A stretch of 61,826 bases of DNA from Bhargavaea cecembensis (lineage in GTDB: Bacteria; Bacillota; Bacilli; Bacillales_A; Planococcaceae): contig NZ_LN651373.1 of NCBI RefSeq assembly GCF_000826125.2, positions 781,084 to 842,909 on the forward strand. Reading direction: 5' to 3'. This document shows, one piece after another, positions 24,956 to 34,767 of this stretch. Under the pieces are notes generated by a model. The model worked only from the letters and a program-made list of their open reading frames with translations, made no database searches and was not told the DNA's origin. The position numbers and the translations under genes are program-made. Positions within the stretch are counted from its first letter, which is position 1, and each line of letters begins with the position of its first letter.

Positions 24956-27628
24956 TTGAGAACCAAGACATACAAGAAGTTTGCGACAGCGACAGCAACC
25001 ACTGCTTTGATGGCGAGTGCAATCGTACCGGTAGCGGCAGCTGCTCCTGCTACACAAGATGCCCAAGACGTAGCTGTTAATTCCTATACAGACGTACCTG
25101 TTACCAGCTCGCACTACAAGAACATTATTCGTGCCCGCGAACTTGGCATCATGACGGGTTATGATGACGGAACATTTAAGCCGAACAAGCAGCTCAACCG
25201 CGGTGATGTGACAAAGGCGCTGGGCAAGTTTGTTGTGGCGCGCAGCGGAAAGTCTCTGGATGAGTATGTTGCAGACAATAACATTGCTTCTGTCCCTAAC
25301 TTTGATGATGTCCCGAACGACTGGGTGGACAGCGAGCTTCTTACTTTCTCTAAGATCGTAAAAGAGGCAGGCATCTTTGAGGGATCGGACAACAAGCTGA
25401 TGCCAACACGACTGATCAAACGTGACCAGATGGCAGAGGTACTGGTTCGTGCCTTCGATTTTGAAGATCAGCCTGGTAAACCGGATCTCGTAGGCGTTGA
25501 AGGCTCGGGCTATGCCAAGTCTATTGAGATTCTTTACGAAAATGGAATTACCGACCAACTGGACTTCCGTCCGCTCAGCCCGACGAGCCGCGCCCAGTTC
25601 GCATCGTTCCTTGTCCGTTCTTACGACGCCACGGTAGAACCTCCTACAGAAGAACCGGAAGAGCCGGCATTCGTAGTCAAGTCGGTTGAGGCTGTCAGCG
25701 CAACTGTTGATGCCAACACAGACAAGCAATTCGCCACATTCACAATCAACGATGGTGAAAAAGCGGATCTTGCGAAGCTTCAGGAAGAAGGCTATACGGT
25801 TGAGTTCCTCTCGACTGTTACGGGTCTCTTCGTAGATAAAGCAACGGGCGAGCTGGACGAAAGCAAAATGAAGGCAGGAGACGAAATCCGCTTTGAGGTT
25901 AACGTTTCCAAAGATGATAAAGTCCTCACTTCTAACAAGGCAACATTGAAAGTTGAAGACTTCGCATCGACCATTGCATCACTTGACAGCTATGAATTGA
26001 AGCTTGACAACGGCCAGGTTGTTGTCGGAGGCACTATCGTCCTTGATGAGAAGGCCTCTATTGCTAATGTACTGGGTACGACAAAAGCAGGAGAAAAGGA
26101 AAAGCAAATCCCTGCTGGTCAGTTGGTCTTTACCTCTTCGAACCCGCAAGTCGTACAAGTCAATGATAACGGCGAATTGACTACAGTGGCACCAGGTTCG
26201 GCGACCATCACCGTCAAACATGAAGGCTCCGGTGAAGAGCTTACTGTTCCGGTGAAAGTTAAATCCGAAGCCCGCGTTGCTGCAACAGCTAAAGCAAATG
26301 TAGATAAAATTGGCCTTCTCAGGGAACAGCAACGCACATTTGGATTCAGTGTAACTGACCAATATGGCATGCCGTTTGATGAAGGCGAGACGAATAAGAT
26401 TACTGGAACCATGGATGTTAAAGATGCTGACGGCAAAACGACTATTGCCACAGTGACAGTGACCAAAGATGACAAAGCTGGACAATATGTGGCTGAAGTG
26501 GTTGCTAAAGACTTGAGCGAGACCGCAAGCGGCAATGTTGTGATCAAAGCCGGTGAGAAAGAACTTCTTAGCATTCCATTGACGGTTGGTACGGACATTG
26601 AAGCCGAATCGTATCGCTTGGAACTGGCTGATGGCTCACAAGATACAACACTTGATGTGAATCCGGTTGCCAAAGATGATAATTTGACTCTTGTCCTTAA
26701 CCAGTACAATAAAGAGGGCCTCCTCATTGGAGCAACTGAGGATGTCGGCGATAAGTACTCGGTAAGCACAAACAACAATAATGTAACAGCAACAGTTGGA
26801 GATAAAGGAGTCATCACTGTTGAAACGAACGACAACACCAAAACAGGCACGACGGTGGTTTCCGTAAAAGAGGGCGAGCTGCTGGTCGATCAAATCACCA
26901 TCACTGTGGTTAATACGACTCCTGCCATTAAATCCATCAAATTTGGTGCAGATGAAGTGACCACTGCTCCTGTAAAACTTTCGGATCTTTTGGATGCAGA
27001 AAACATCACCCTTTCTTCAAATGCTAACGTGGATATTGAATTAGTGAAAAACGTTCCTACTATCTATGCAGAAACATCCACGGAAGCCGACGGTTATCAA
27101 GCAGGTCAGGATATCCTGCTGGGTACTGTGGATATTGCGGCAACCACAGGCCTGGGCACTCTCACATTTGTAGAGGGTGGAGAAGATGATACGATTCTTC
27201 TGACAGGCTTCGAAGCTGGAGATAAAGGCAACTTTACTCTTCGCGTGCGCAAAGACAATCAAGTTCTTGGTACGCATATCGTAAATGTTAAAGATGTGAA
27301 GATGGATCAAGCCACAACTCTTCAAGAGTTCCAAGGCATGGTCAATAACAAGGAAGGCGTCACTGGCTTGGACTTCACAAAGGACGAGGATTTCAAGAAA
27401 GCTACTGTAGAGCAGATTCAAGCAGTTTCTATAGCTGTCCAGGAAGCAAAGCCTGCAGACTTGGCGATTCTTCCATCGAACGTAGCGGAACTTAAGGAAT
27501 GGGTCCGTAGTGCGAATCTTGAAGCTGAAGAAGGCGAAGATGGTTTTGTTCCAGAAAACCACAAAGCGCTTGTAGAAGCTTTCCAGGCAATCTACGGAAC
27601 GGCTGCCACTGAAACTGCATCAAACTGA
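24956..27628 (+). CDS. Second S-layer-type protein with three SLH domains
   Basis: This 890-residue exported protein starts at TTG 24956, nine bases after AGGAGG (24942-24947). Its start (RTKTYKKFATATATTALMAS) closely parallels that of the gene at 18456. The signal peptide ends near VAAAAP. Three SLH domains span about 40-215 (LNRGDVTKAL, IKRDQMAEVL, TSRAQFASFL). Ig-like modules follow, including a Big_2-type FTSSNPQVVQVNDNGELTTVAPGSATITV (about 390-430). The acidic C-terminal body has no enzyme motif. It is probably an alternative or accessory S-layer subunit. The SLH regions of the two proteins are paralogous while the bodies look unrelated. Codon use is again less GC-biased than the surroundings. 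Confidence 0.9.
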   Translation: MRTKTYKKFATATATTALMASAIVPVAAAAPATQDAQDVAVNSYTDVPVTSSHYKNIIRARELGIMTGYDDGTFKPNKQLNRGDVTKALGKFVVARSGKSLDEYVADNNIASVPNFDDVPNDWVDSELLTFSKIVKEAGIFEGSDNKLMPTRLIKRDQMAEVLVRAFDFEDQPGKPDLVGVEGSGYAKSIEILYENGITDQLDFRPLSPTSRAQFASFLVRSYDATVEPPTEEPEEPAFVVKSVEAVSATVDANTDKQFATFTINDGEKADLAKLQEEGYTVEFLSTVTGLFVDKATGELDESKMKAGDEIRFEVNVSKDDKVLTSNKATLKVEDFASTIASLDSYELKLDNGQVVVGGTIVLDEKASIANVLGTTKAGEKEKQIPAGQLVFTSSNPQVVQVNDNGELTTVAPGSATITVKHEGSGEELTVPVKVKSEARVAATAKANVDKIGLLREQQRTFGFSVTDQYGMPFDEGETNKITGTMDVKDADGKTTIATVTVTKDDKAGQYVAEVVAKDLSETASGNVVIKAGEKELLSIPLTVGTDIEAESYRLELADGSQDTTLDVNPVAKDDNLTLVLNQYNKEGLLIGATEDVGDKYSVSTNNNNVTATVGDKGVITVETNDNTKTGTTVVSVKEGELLVDQITITVVNTTPAIKSIKFGADEVTTAPVKLSDLLDAENITLSSNANVDIELVKNVPTIYAETSTEADGYQAGQDILLGTVDIAATTGLGTLTFVEGGEDDTILLTGFEAGDKGNFTLRVRKDNQVLGTHIVNVKDVKMDQATTLQEFQGMVNNKEGVTGLDFTKDEDFKKATVEQIQAVSIAVQEAKPADLAILPSNVAELKEWVRSANLEAEEGEDGFVPENHKALVEAFQAIYGTAATETASN

Positions 27629-27642
27629 TCAAAAAAGACTTT

Positions 27643-27692
27643 AAAGACTGTGCAGAATCGAAATAATCGATTCCCTGCACAGTCTTTTTCTT
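27643..27692 (+). terminator. Rho-independent terminator after the second S-layer gene
   Basis: AAAGACTGTGCAG (27643-27655) pairs with CTGCACAGTCTTT with an inner AATCG/CGATT stem, followed by TTCTTTTTC. Confidence 0.9.
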
Positions 27693-27800
27693 TTTCTTTT
27701 AATAATCTATAAGTTTATATTGCCTTTAGACGGTTGTCTCGGCATGATAGAGATGTAAGGATCCGCTTTATCAAAACCTATTTAAAAAGGAGAATGATGA

Positions 27801-30014
27801 ATGAAGTCACTTAAGTGGCGAAGATCAATCAACGGTCTGTTGTCTGCGGGCTTGGCGATCAGCCTGTTTCTGCCTGCCATCCCTGTGTTTGTGAAAGCGG
27901 TTTCAAAAACGCCGGACCTGCTGTTTTCCGAGTACGTTGAAGGCAGCGGCTTCAACAAGGCTGTTGAGCTGTTCAACGGCACCGGGAAGGCTGTCGATCT
28001 GTCGGCCTATACGCTGGAGCTGTACGCGAACGGCAATGCCACCACCCAGGGCAAGCTGCAGCTGTCCGGCACCTTGAAATCGGGTGAGACGCATGTGTTG
28101 GCGAACAATCAGTCGGTTGCGGAACTCCTGTCCAAAGCGGATGAGGTCAACGGCAGCGTCATCAACTTCAACGGCGATGATGCGCTCGTCCTCAGGAAGA
28201 ACGGGGAAGTGGTGGATTCGTTCGGCCAGGTCGGCGTGCGGGCCAATTTCGGGACCGATGTGACGCTCGTCCGGAAGCCGTCTGTGACAGCCGGTGACAC
28301 GGTGATTGATGATGCATTCGACCGGAGCGCGGAGTGGAATTCATTCCCGAAGGACGAATTCTCGAATCTTGGCTGGCATGAGATGGACGGGACCGGCGAG
28401 CCGGGTGAGCCGGAAGCTCCGGTCGAGTACTTGTCCATTGCGGAAGCCCGTGCGCTTCCACTCGGCGAAACGGTAACGATCAAAGGAGTTGTCGCGGGCA
28501 ACCTGAAGAACACGATTTCCGTGCAGGACAGCACAGGCGGGATCGCGGTCCGTCCGACGACGCTCGGCCTGAAGGTCGGCGAGGAAGTGGTGCTCACCGG
28601 GAAGCTGGCGGATTACCGCGGGCTGCTTCAGCTTGACGGGGCGAAAGTTGAAAAGCGGATAGACGCCGAGGCACCGGCCGCCCAGGTGGTGACCGGAAGC
28701 GAGATCGGCGAGTCGTTCGAGTCCCGGCTCGTCACGGTCCAGAACGTTGAGCTGATTTCCAAAGAAGGCGGCAGCGGCTGGGCCAATTACGCGGCGGAAG
28801 ACGGAACCGGAACATTCCTCGTCCGGGATGAGCAGGACCGGCTCGACCTAGCGGAGGGCATGAAGTACGAATCGATCACGGGCATCGTCCAGCAGTTTGA
28901 CGCTGACTACCAGGTCATCCCGCGCGGACCGGAAGATGTGATCGTTGACTCATCGATCCTCCAGCCGGCGATTGCCAAGCCGGGGAGCGGGACATATGTC
29001 GGCACGCAGACGGTGACGCTTTCGACGACGACGAAGCACGCTGACATCCTTTACACGATCGACGGAACGGACCCGCGAGAAGGCGGCGTCGAATATACTG
29101 GCCCGATCTCGGTCAAGGAAGATACGGTCCTCCGGACGGTCGTCCGGAGTGCAGAAGGCGAGTTCGGCGACGTCATGGTGTATGACTATGTAGTCACCGA
29201 TGCGCTCCGCATCCATGACATCCAAGGGGCCGATCACTTCAGCCCGTACGAAGGGCAGAACGTGGAAGGCGTCGAGGGGATTGTGACGTACCACTATGAG
29301 CTGAACGGCTCGCATTACTATCACATCCAGACGCCGGATGACGAAATCGACGATGATTCGAGGACTTCCGAAGCGATCACGCTCTATGCAGGGCGCAATG
29401 GATGGCCGGTTGAAATCGGTGATCTCGTGTCCGTCAAGGGCAAGGTGAGCGAGTATGCGATCGACGGCTACGGCGACCGGCAGGAGACGGATCTTCCGGT
29501 CACTCAGATCAACGTGCGCGATGACCAGGGCGGGGACGTCAAGATCCTCGAGCGGGGCGTCGAGCTGCCGCTTCCGATCGTCATCGATAAAAACAATCTC
29601 CCGACGGAGCATGTCGACAGCGATAATCTGACCGTGTTCAATCCGGACGTCGATGCGATTGACTTCTGGGAGAGCCTCGAAGGGATGCGCGTGTCGGTCG
29701 GCACCGTGCGTGCGGTCGGTCCGCAGGAGCACGGAGACATCGTGACGGTGCTTGAGAGCTGGCCGGCGGAGACGATCCACGGCGGCATCCTGTACAAGGA
29801 AGGCGACCAGAACCCGGAGCGCATCCAGTTCCGCCTTGAGCCGAACGGCGCCGCGCGTGATTTTGAAGTCGCAACGGGTGACAAGTTCGAAGGCACGATT
29901 ACGGGGGTCGTCGGTTATTCGTTCCAGAACTATAAGATCTTTGCGTCCCTTGACGACATGCAGGAAGCCCATGTGAAGGGCGAGGCGCGTCCGGAGACGA
30001 CGACGATAAGCTGA
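27801..30014 (+). CDS. Extracellular nuclease, N-terminal part (frameshifted)
   Basis: This is the first 737 codons of what should be one nuclease of about 1500 residues. A signal peptide (to about residue 33) is followed by a lamin-tail domain (about 35-140, FSEYVEGSGFNKAVELFNGT). Next are two OB-fold-like nuclease accessory regions (about 210-380 and 465-730) around a chitobiase C-terminal-type module (IDGTDPREGGVEYTGPI). The frame ends in TGA at 30012-30014, just where the endonuclease/exonuclease/phosphatase domain should begin. That domain is present in a different frame (see the next entry). A one-base change in the repetitive ACGACGACG near 29995-30004 explains the break. Whether it is a true mutation or a sequencing error cannot be told here. 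ATG 27801 follows AAAAAGGAGAATG. Confidence 0.85.
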   Translation: MKSLKWRRSINGLLSAGLAISLFLPAIPVFVKAVSKTPDLLFSEYVEGSGFNKAVELFNGTGKAVDLSAYTLELYANGNATTQGKLQLSGTLKSGETHVLANNQSVAELLSKADEVNGSVINFNGDDALVLRKNGEVVDSFGQVGVRANFGTDVTLVRKPSVTAGDTVIDDAFDRSAEWNSFPKDEFSNLGWHEMDGTGEPGEPEAPVEYLSIAEARALPLGETVTIKGVVAGNLKNTISVQDSTGGIAVRPTTLGLKVGEEVVLTGKLADYRGLLQLDGAKVEKRIDAEAPAAQVVTGSEIGESFESRLVTVQNVELISKEGGSGWANYAAEDGTGTFLVRDEQDRLDLAEGMKYESITGIVQQFDADYQVIPRGPEDVIVDSSILQPAIAKPGSGTYVGTQTVTLSTTTKHADILYTIDGTDPREGGVEYTGPISVKEDTVLRTVVRSAEGEFGDVMVYDYVVTDALRIHDIQGADHFSPYEGQNVEGVEGIVTYHYELNGSHYYHIQTPDDEIDDDSRTSEAITLYAGRNGWPVEIGDLVSVKGKVSEYAIDGYGDRQETDLPVTQINVRDDQGGDVKILERGVELPLPIVIDKNNLPTEHVDSDNLTVFNPDVDAIDFWESLEGMRVSVGTVRAVGPQEHGDIVTVLESWPAETIHGGILYKEGDQNPERIQFRLEPNGAARDFEVATGDKFEGTITGVVGYSFQNYKIFASLDDMQEAHVKGEARPETTTIS

Positions 30015-32326
30015 CGATTGCGTCGTATAATCTCGAGAACTTCTCGAACAACAAAAAGACGACATCCGACGACAAGGCACGCAAGCTCGCCCGTGCGTTT
30101 GCGGTCGACATGCAGAACCCGGACATCGTCGGCGTGACGGAAGTCCAGGACAACAACGGGCCAGATCCGGGTGACTCGGATGCGTCGCAGTCGTATCAGC
30201 GGCTGATCGATGCGATCGTCGAAGCCGGCGGCGTGCGCTATGAGTATGTGAACATCAACCCGGTGAACAATGAAGACGGCGGACAGCCGAATGCGAACAT
30301 CCGCGTCGGCTTCCTCTACAATCCGGAGCGCGTGTCGCTCACCGAAGGAATCCCGCACGGGGACGCGACGACCGCGGTCGGCTATGAGAACGGCAAGCTG
30401 ACGCTGAACCCTGGGCGCATCTCGCCGCAGGACCCGGCGTTTGAAAGCAGCCGAAAGCCGCTTGCGGCGCAGTTCGACTTCCAGGGCGAGAGCGTCGTTG
30501 TCATCGCGAACCACTGGAACTCCAAGAGCGGGGACACGCCGATCTTCGGCAAGATCCAGCCGCCTGTGCTCAAGAGTGAAAAACAGCGCCTGGAAATCGC
30601 CAAGCTCGTCCGCGATTTCACTGAAGAAGTGAAGGCCGACAATCCGGATGCGAACATCGTCTCAGTCGGCGACTACAACGACTACCAGTTCTCCGCACCG
30701 CTCCGCTTGTTCGAAGGCGAGCACATGACGAACATGATCAACCGCGTGGACGCGCCGGACCGGTACACGTACGTGTATCAGGGCAACTCCCAGGTGCTAG
30801 ACCATATCGTCGTGTCGAACAACCTCGTCGATGACACGGAAATCGACATCCTGCATGTGAACGCCGATTTCACCGACATGGCCGGCCGTGCGAGCGACCA
30901 TGATCCGCTCATGGTGCAGGTCGATCTCGTGAAGGGGCAGAAGTTCGAACCGATTGAAGCGCAGGACCACTTCGTGTTCGACAAGCCGGGCAAGAAGAAA
31001 GAAACGATCGGCAAGCAAAGCGTATCGGTCACGATGGGGGCGAAGGCCCACTTTCCTGACGGCCTCCACCTGAACGGGCGCTATGCAGAATTGCACGGCG
31101 AAGGCTTCAAGAACCAGGTCGTCTACGTGAAACCGAAGCAGGACGGCACGATCATCGATGCGAAAGGCACTGAAGTGAAGGAACTCGTGATCGAAGGGGC
31201 CAAGCCGATCGAAGTCCGCGGCGGGGAGAACATCCGGAAGATCATGTTCCAGAAGAAAGCTTCCAAGGAATACTTGGCGCTTTATGACTCGAAGGGCCGG
31301 ATCATCGGCCTTCCGGGCGAGCGGAACTTTGCACCTGTCGTGAGTACGCAAATCCCGGATCAGAACGTGATAGCAGGGGAGACGGTCACCGTCGACCTGG
31401 CCGGTCATTTCCGCGATCCGGACGGGGATAAGCTCACTTACTCGGCGACGAAAGGGACGGTCAATGGATCGGTCCTGACGCTCAGCCTTGAAGAAGGCAC
31501 CCATATTGTCGGCGTGACGGCGAAAGACGGCAAGGCATCTGTCACGACCCGGTTCACCGTAACGGTAGAAGCGGCCGGGCAACCGGAAGAACCGGAGCTG
31601 CCGGGTGAAGGAGACGGCTACTATGCGGATGCAGAAGGGCTTCAGGGCGATGCGCTGAAAGACGCTCTCCATGACATCATCTCCGAGCAGTATGTCCTGT
31701 CGTACGGGGATGTCTGGGACGCCCTGAAAGAGACCGACGAAGACCCGGCCAATCCGGACAACGTCATTCTCCTTTATTCGCAGGAATCCCGTTCGAAGGA
31801 CCGCAACGGCGGAAACGTCGGCGACTGGAACCGCGAGCACGTCTGGGCAAAGTCCCACGGCAACTTCGGCACATCCAACGGCCCGGGCACCGACATCCAT
31901 CACCTCCGGCCGACCGATGTCCAGGTGAACAGCTCCCGCGGCAATCTCGACTTCGATGAAGGCGGAAGTCCGGTGAAAGGCTGCAACGGCTGCTTCAAAA
32001 CGGCGAACTCCTTCGAGCCGCCCGATGAAGTGAAGGGCGACGTGGCCCGCATGCTGTTCTACATGGCGACCCGCTACGGCGAAGACGACCGGGTCGACCT
32101 TGAACTGAACGAAAAACTCGGCAACGGCACCGCGCCGTATCACGGGAAACTGTCAACCTTGCTGAAATGGCATGAGCAGGATCCGGTGAGCGAATTCGAG
32201 CGGAACCGGAACGACAAGATCTTCGAAATCCAAGGCAACCGCAATCCGTTCATCGACCATCCCGAGTGGATTGAGTCGATCTGGGAAAACGAGGGCAAGG
32301 CAGGCGGTCTTCAGAAGGCCTCCTGA
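30002..32326 (+). CDS. Extracellular nuclease, catalytic part (EEP plus endonuclease I)
   Basis: The frame reads DDDDKLTIASYNLENFSNN from 30002, before the first possible internal ATG at 30110, so it continues the previous gene. An endonuclease/exonuclease/phosphatase domain spans the next ~280 residues (ASYNLENF, GVTEVQDNNG, VIANHWNSKSGD, VGDYNDYQ and SDHDPLMVQ). A beta-rich linker and a cadherin/Ig-like module (FRDPDGDKLTYSATKG) follow. The C-terminal endonuclease I domain of the His-Me finger type has NREHVWAKSH, TDIHHLRPTD and SSRGNLDF. Two different nuclease folds in one exported chain recall the large Bacillales extracellular nucleases. If only this piece is made it lacks a signal peptide. 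No SLH or sortase anchor is visible. Confidence 0.85.
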   Translation, partial: DDKLTIASYNLENFSNNKKTTSDDKARKLARAFAVDMQNPDIVGVTEVQDNNGPDPGDSDASQSYQRLIDAIVEAGGVRYEYVNINPVNNEDGGQPNANIRVGFLYNPERVSLTEGIPHGDATTAVGYENGKLTLNPGRISPQDPAFESSRKPLAAQFDFQGESVVVIANHWNSKSGDTPIFGKIQPPVLKSEKQRLEIAKLVRDFTEEVKADNPDANIVSVGDYNDYQFSAPLRLFEGEHMTNMINRVDAPDRYTYVYQGNSQVLDHIVVSNNLVDDTEIDILHVNADFTDMAGRASDHDPLMVQVDLVKGQKFEPIEAQDHFVFDKPGKKKETIGKQSVSVTMGAKAHFPDGLHLNGRYAELHGEGFKNQVVYVKPKQDGTIIDAKGTEVKELVIEGAKPIEVRGGENIRKIMFQKKASKEYLALYDSKGRIIGLPGERNFAPVVSTQIPDQNVIAGETVTVDLAGHFRDPDGDKLTYSATKGTVNGSVLTLSLEEGTHIVGVTAKDGKASVTTRFTVTVEAAGQPEEPELPGEGDGYYADAEGLQGDALKDALHDIISEQYVLSYGDVWDALKETDEDPANPDNVILLYSQESRSKDRNGGNVGDWNREHVWAKSHGNFGTSNGPGTDIHHLRPTDVQVNSSRGNLDFDEGGSPVKGCNGCFKTANSFEPPDEVKGDVARMLFYMATRYGEDDRVDLELNEKLGNGTAPYHGKLSTLLKWHEQDPVSEFERNRNDKIFEIQGNRNPFIDHPEWIESIWENEGKAGGLQKAS

Positions 32327-32332
32327 AAGAAG

Positions 32333-32537
32333 AACGGGCCTGTCCAGAAATTACTGAATGGCCCCGTGAGACAGCAAAAAGCAAGGACGTCTGGAGACTC
32401 CTGCAGGATAGCCGATTGTCCGAGGCCCCTCACGGCTGTAAGCCGGAGGAGGCTCGGCGACAGGCCTGCAGATAGCGACCCGAATCCTTGCCTTTTGCTT
32501 TTTCTGTTTTAAAATCGACTTTTCGGACAGCCCCGTT
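32333..32537. repeat. MITE-like palindromic element
   Basis: The ends are near-perfect inverted repeats: AACGGGCCTGTCCAGAAA at the left, and the right end read in reverse as AACGGGGCTGTCCGAAAA. Inside, AGCAAAAAGCAAGGA pairs with the TCCTTGCCTTTTGCTT region, and a GC-rich centre contains CTGGAGACTCCTGCAGG and GGAGGAGGCTCGGCGACAGG. This resembles a dispersed non-coding repeat I know from Bacillaceae genomes. It may also end the nuclease transcript. It fills most of the 375-base gap to the next gene; the rest is A/T-rich with no evident gene. Confidence 0.65.
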
Positions 32538-32701
32538 ATATATGAAGATTGGAGACCCAAAGAAGTGATCGACCTTAAGGCCAACCGGTTTCAGTCTTTG
32601 TCTCTACATGCCTTCAGCTGTAATTACTTCTTTCCTTTAAGCGGTTGGAAAGATTATACTGGAAGTAAAAAGAGTGACTTAGGGGAACAGGAGTGTCCTA
32701 G

Positions 32702-34690
32702 ATGGAGAAACGAGCCTTTGGTTTGGAAGAGTTGGAGAGAGAAAAGAAGAGGGCTATCACAGAAGAAAGCCGGATCGGTACAAACGGAGAGGTCGAAGTC
32801 TTCAAGAAGTTGGACAGATTCTTGCCTGCGACCTCTATCATTATAGCCAATCCCCGGATGGGTATGTCCAGAGAGGCAGATATTCTGGTTTTCGACCCGG
32901 CCTACGGTTTTGTTTTTGTGGAAGTGAAGACGTGGGCATTTCGGCGGATTCAGCGTGTAGAACCGAATGGAATTTTTATAACGAATTTTGAACAGCAAAA
33001 GCAGTTCCCGTTGGATCAAGCCGATCGTTACCGCGCGGAGCTGAAGAATATCATTCATTCCAAAATCGGGAAAGACCCTCATAAGATTATTACCTCGGTT
33101 GCGGTATTTCCTTCATTCACGAAGGGCCAGATTTTGAGGCACCCCAGCGTCAATGGCTGGCAAGAGGCAAGCAAGGAAGCGTTCTTAAAGCATCATCTGT
33201 TCTCTGATGATCTGGAAGGCAGTTTGAAGATGAGCCTGCAGAGGGCAAAGCGTTTTCAAGGAAATGTCGAACATGAAATGCATGGAGTGGACTGGAAGCC
33301 GGTTCTGGACCTGTTGATTCCGGAAACAAGCACAGACAGACACCATCCTGTATTGCCGGAAAAAACAGAAGGTAAAGCGGATCGGCCGTTGAACATAAAT
33401 CGGGAAAAACAGTCTGTCAGCAAGGACCTGAAGTATTTTGAAGAAGTATTTAGAAACTATCAGGAACCATTGATGGCACGGGATGATTATCCAGATGCCC
33501 GGATATCCGCCAGGCCTGCCAAGTCGCACCGGCAGCCGGAATCCATCAGATATGTCCCTGAGAAAGCCGGTTCCTCCGTCCTCAAAACCGGTTCCTTGGC
33601 TTCTGCGAGTCAGTCAATAAGTGAGACTGGGCGGACCCGCCAGGATCTGCACCGCAAGCGGCCGCGAAAGAAGCAGGGTAATTTGATGCAGAAGGCAGGC
33701 TATACGCTGCTTGGTTTTATTTTGTTTGCAGTTTTAATGTTCATTATGAATCTCCCCGCGACCGAAGGGAACACAGTGGACAGTGGGTACGATGATGACG
33801 ATTGGTTGGCCGGCTACGACGAGGCTGAAGAAAACCCGGGTGATGAGCAAGTTGCCGGATCTATTCCAGAGTTACAAGATGAGGCATCTGAGGAGCCTGA
33901 AACAACTGTGGATGAGGGCACCGAAGTCCGGGAAGCAACAGTGGCGCAGAGAGCCGGGGAAACGGATAATGATGAGGAGATTGAAGGCGCTGCTGTTCCA
34001 GACTCTCCACCGGAAGAAGTTCCGCCTGTAACGGAGCCGGCCGAGGATGCGGGCAATTCCTCATCCGAAAGCTCGACGGTTCAGGAGAGCGGGAGCGAAG
34101 CCGGTTCGGACGCGGCACCGGTCTATTCGGGTCCCGGTTTTACCATTGGCTCCACTGAAGTACAAGTGAAGGCGATCATGGGCCCGCCCGATGAGGTCAA
34201 TGCCATCCTGAATCAGTGGTCCTACGATTATTCTTCCATCCAATTTGACGAACAGGGAAGGGTAAAGGGGTGGAATGACCGAGCCAATGTATTGAAGACG
34301 GATTTGGGTTCTGCTGTACAGGGCGCTACCTTTACTCTTGGGTCTTCCTCAGGTGATGTTGTTCGCGCAATGGGAACGCCTAGCGAAGTGAATGCCATCC
34401 TGAATCAATGGTCATATGACTATTCATCTGTTTCTTTCGATGAACAGGGTAAAGTCAAAGGGTGGAGTGACCGGGGTTCGATCCTAAATGCCGACATGGG
34501 GAGCCCATCCCCGAATGCCTATTTTACGAAGGGGTCCTCGAAGGAGGAAGTGATCGCAGCGATGGGAACGCCTAGCGAAGTAAATGCCATCCTGAACCAA
34601 TGGTCGTATGAGTATTCTTCCATCCAATTCGGCGAAAGCGGGATAGTTGAAGGTTGGAATAACCGGTCGGGGAACTTGCGGGTCAAATAG
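32702..34690 (+). CDS. Membrane-anchored NERD protein with three C-terminal repeats
   Basis: This 662-residue protein has an N-terminal NERD domain (about 20-140, with GTNGEVEVFKKL, READILVFDP and FVEVKTW), a long polar middle, and one hydrophobic segment near 340 (TLLGFILFAVLMFIMNLP). A very acidic Glu/Asp/Ser stretch follows (about 360-470), then three repeats of about 63 residues. Each repeat carries GxPxEVNAILNQWSYxYSS and a KGW-type strand, like a BamE/SmpA-type fold. The predicted nuclease domain would face the cytoplasm and the repeats the outside. The three repeats are also very close at DNA level, which suggests recent duplication or gene conversion. ATG 32702 follows GGGGAACAGGAG. 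The function is not known; it differs from the soluble NERD gene at 6941. Confidence 0.82.
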   Translation: MEKRAFGLEELEREKKRAITEESRIGTNGEVEVFKKLDRFLPATSIIIANPRMGMSREADILVFDPAYGFVFVEVKTWAFRRIQRVEPNGIFITNFEQQKQFPLDQADRYRAELKNIIHSKIGKDPHKIITSVAVFPSFTKGQILRHPSVNGWQEASKEAFLKHHLFSDDLEGSLKMSLQRAKRFQGNVEHEMHGVDWKPVLDLLIPETSTDRHHPVLPEKTEGKADRPLNINREKQSVSKDLKYFEEVFRNYQEPLMARDDYPDARISARPAKSHRQPESIRYVPEKAGSSVLKTGSLASASQSISETGRTRQDLHRKRPRKKQGNLMQKAGYTLLGFILFAVLMFIMNLPATEGNTVDSGYDDDDWLAGYDEAEENPGDEQVAGSIPELQDEASEEPETTVDEGTEVREATVAQRAGETDNDEEIEGAAVPDSPPEEVPPVTEPAEDAGNSSSESSTVQESGSEAGSDAAPVYSGPGFTIGSTEVQVKAIMGPPDEVNAILNQWSYDYSSIQFDEQGRVKGWNDRANVLKTDLGSAVQGATFTLGSSSGDVVRAMGTPSEVNAILNQWSYDYSSVSFDEQGKVKGWSDRGSILNADMGSPSPNAYFTKGSSKEEVIAAMGTPSEVNAILNQWSYEYSSIQFGESGIVEGWNNRSGNLRVK

Positions 34691-34767
34691 CGGAGCAATA
34701 TGTAAGACAATTTCATTAAATGAATAGACAAGCTATAATGATAGGTACCGGAAAGGAGGCGGATACG

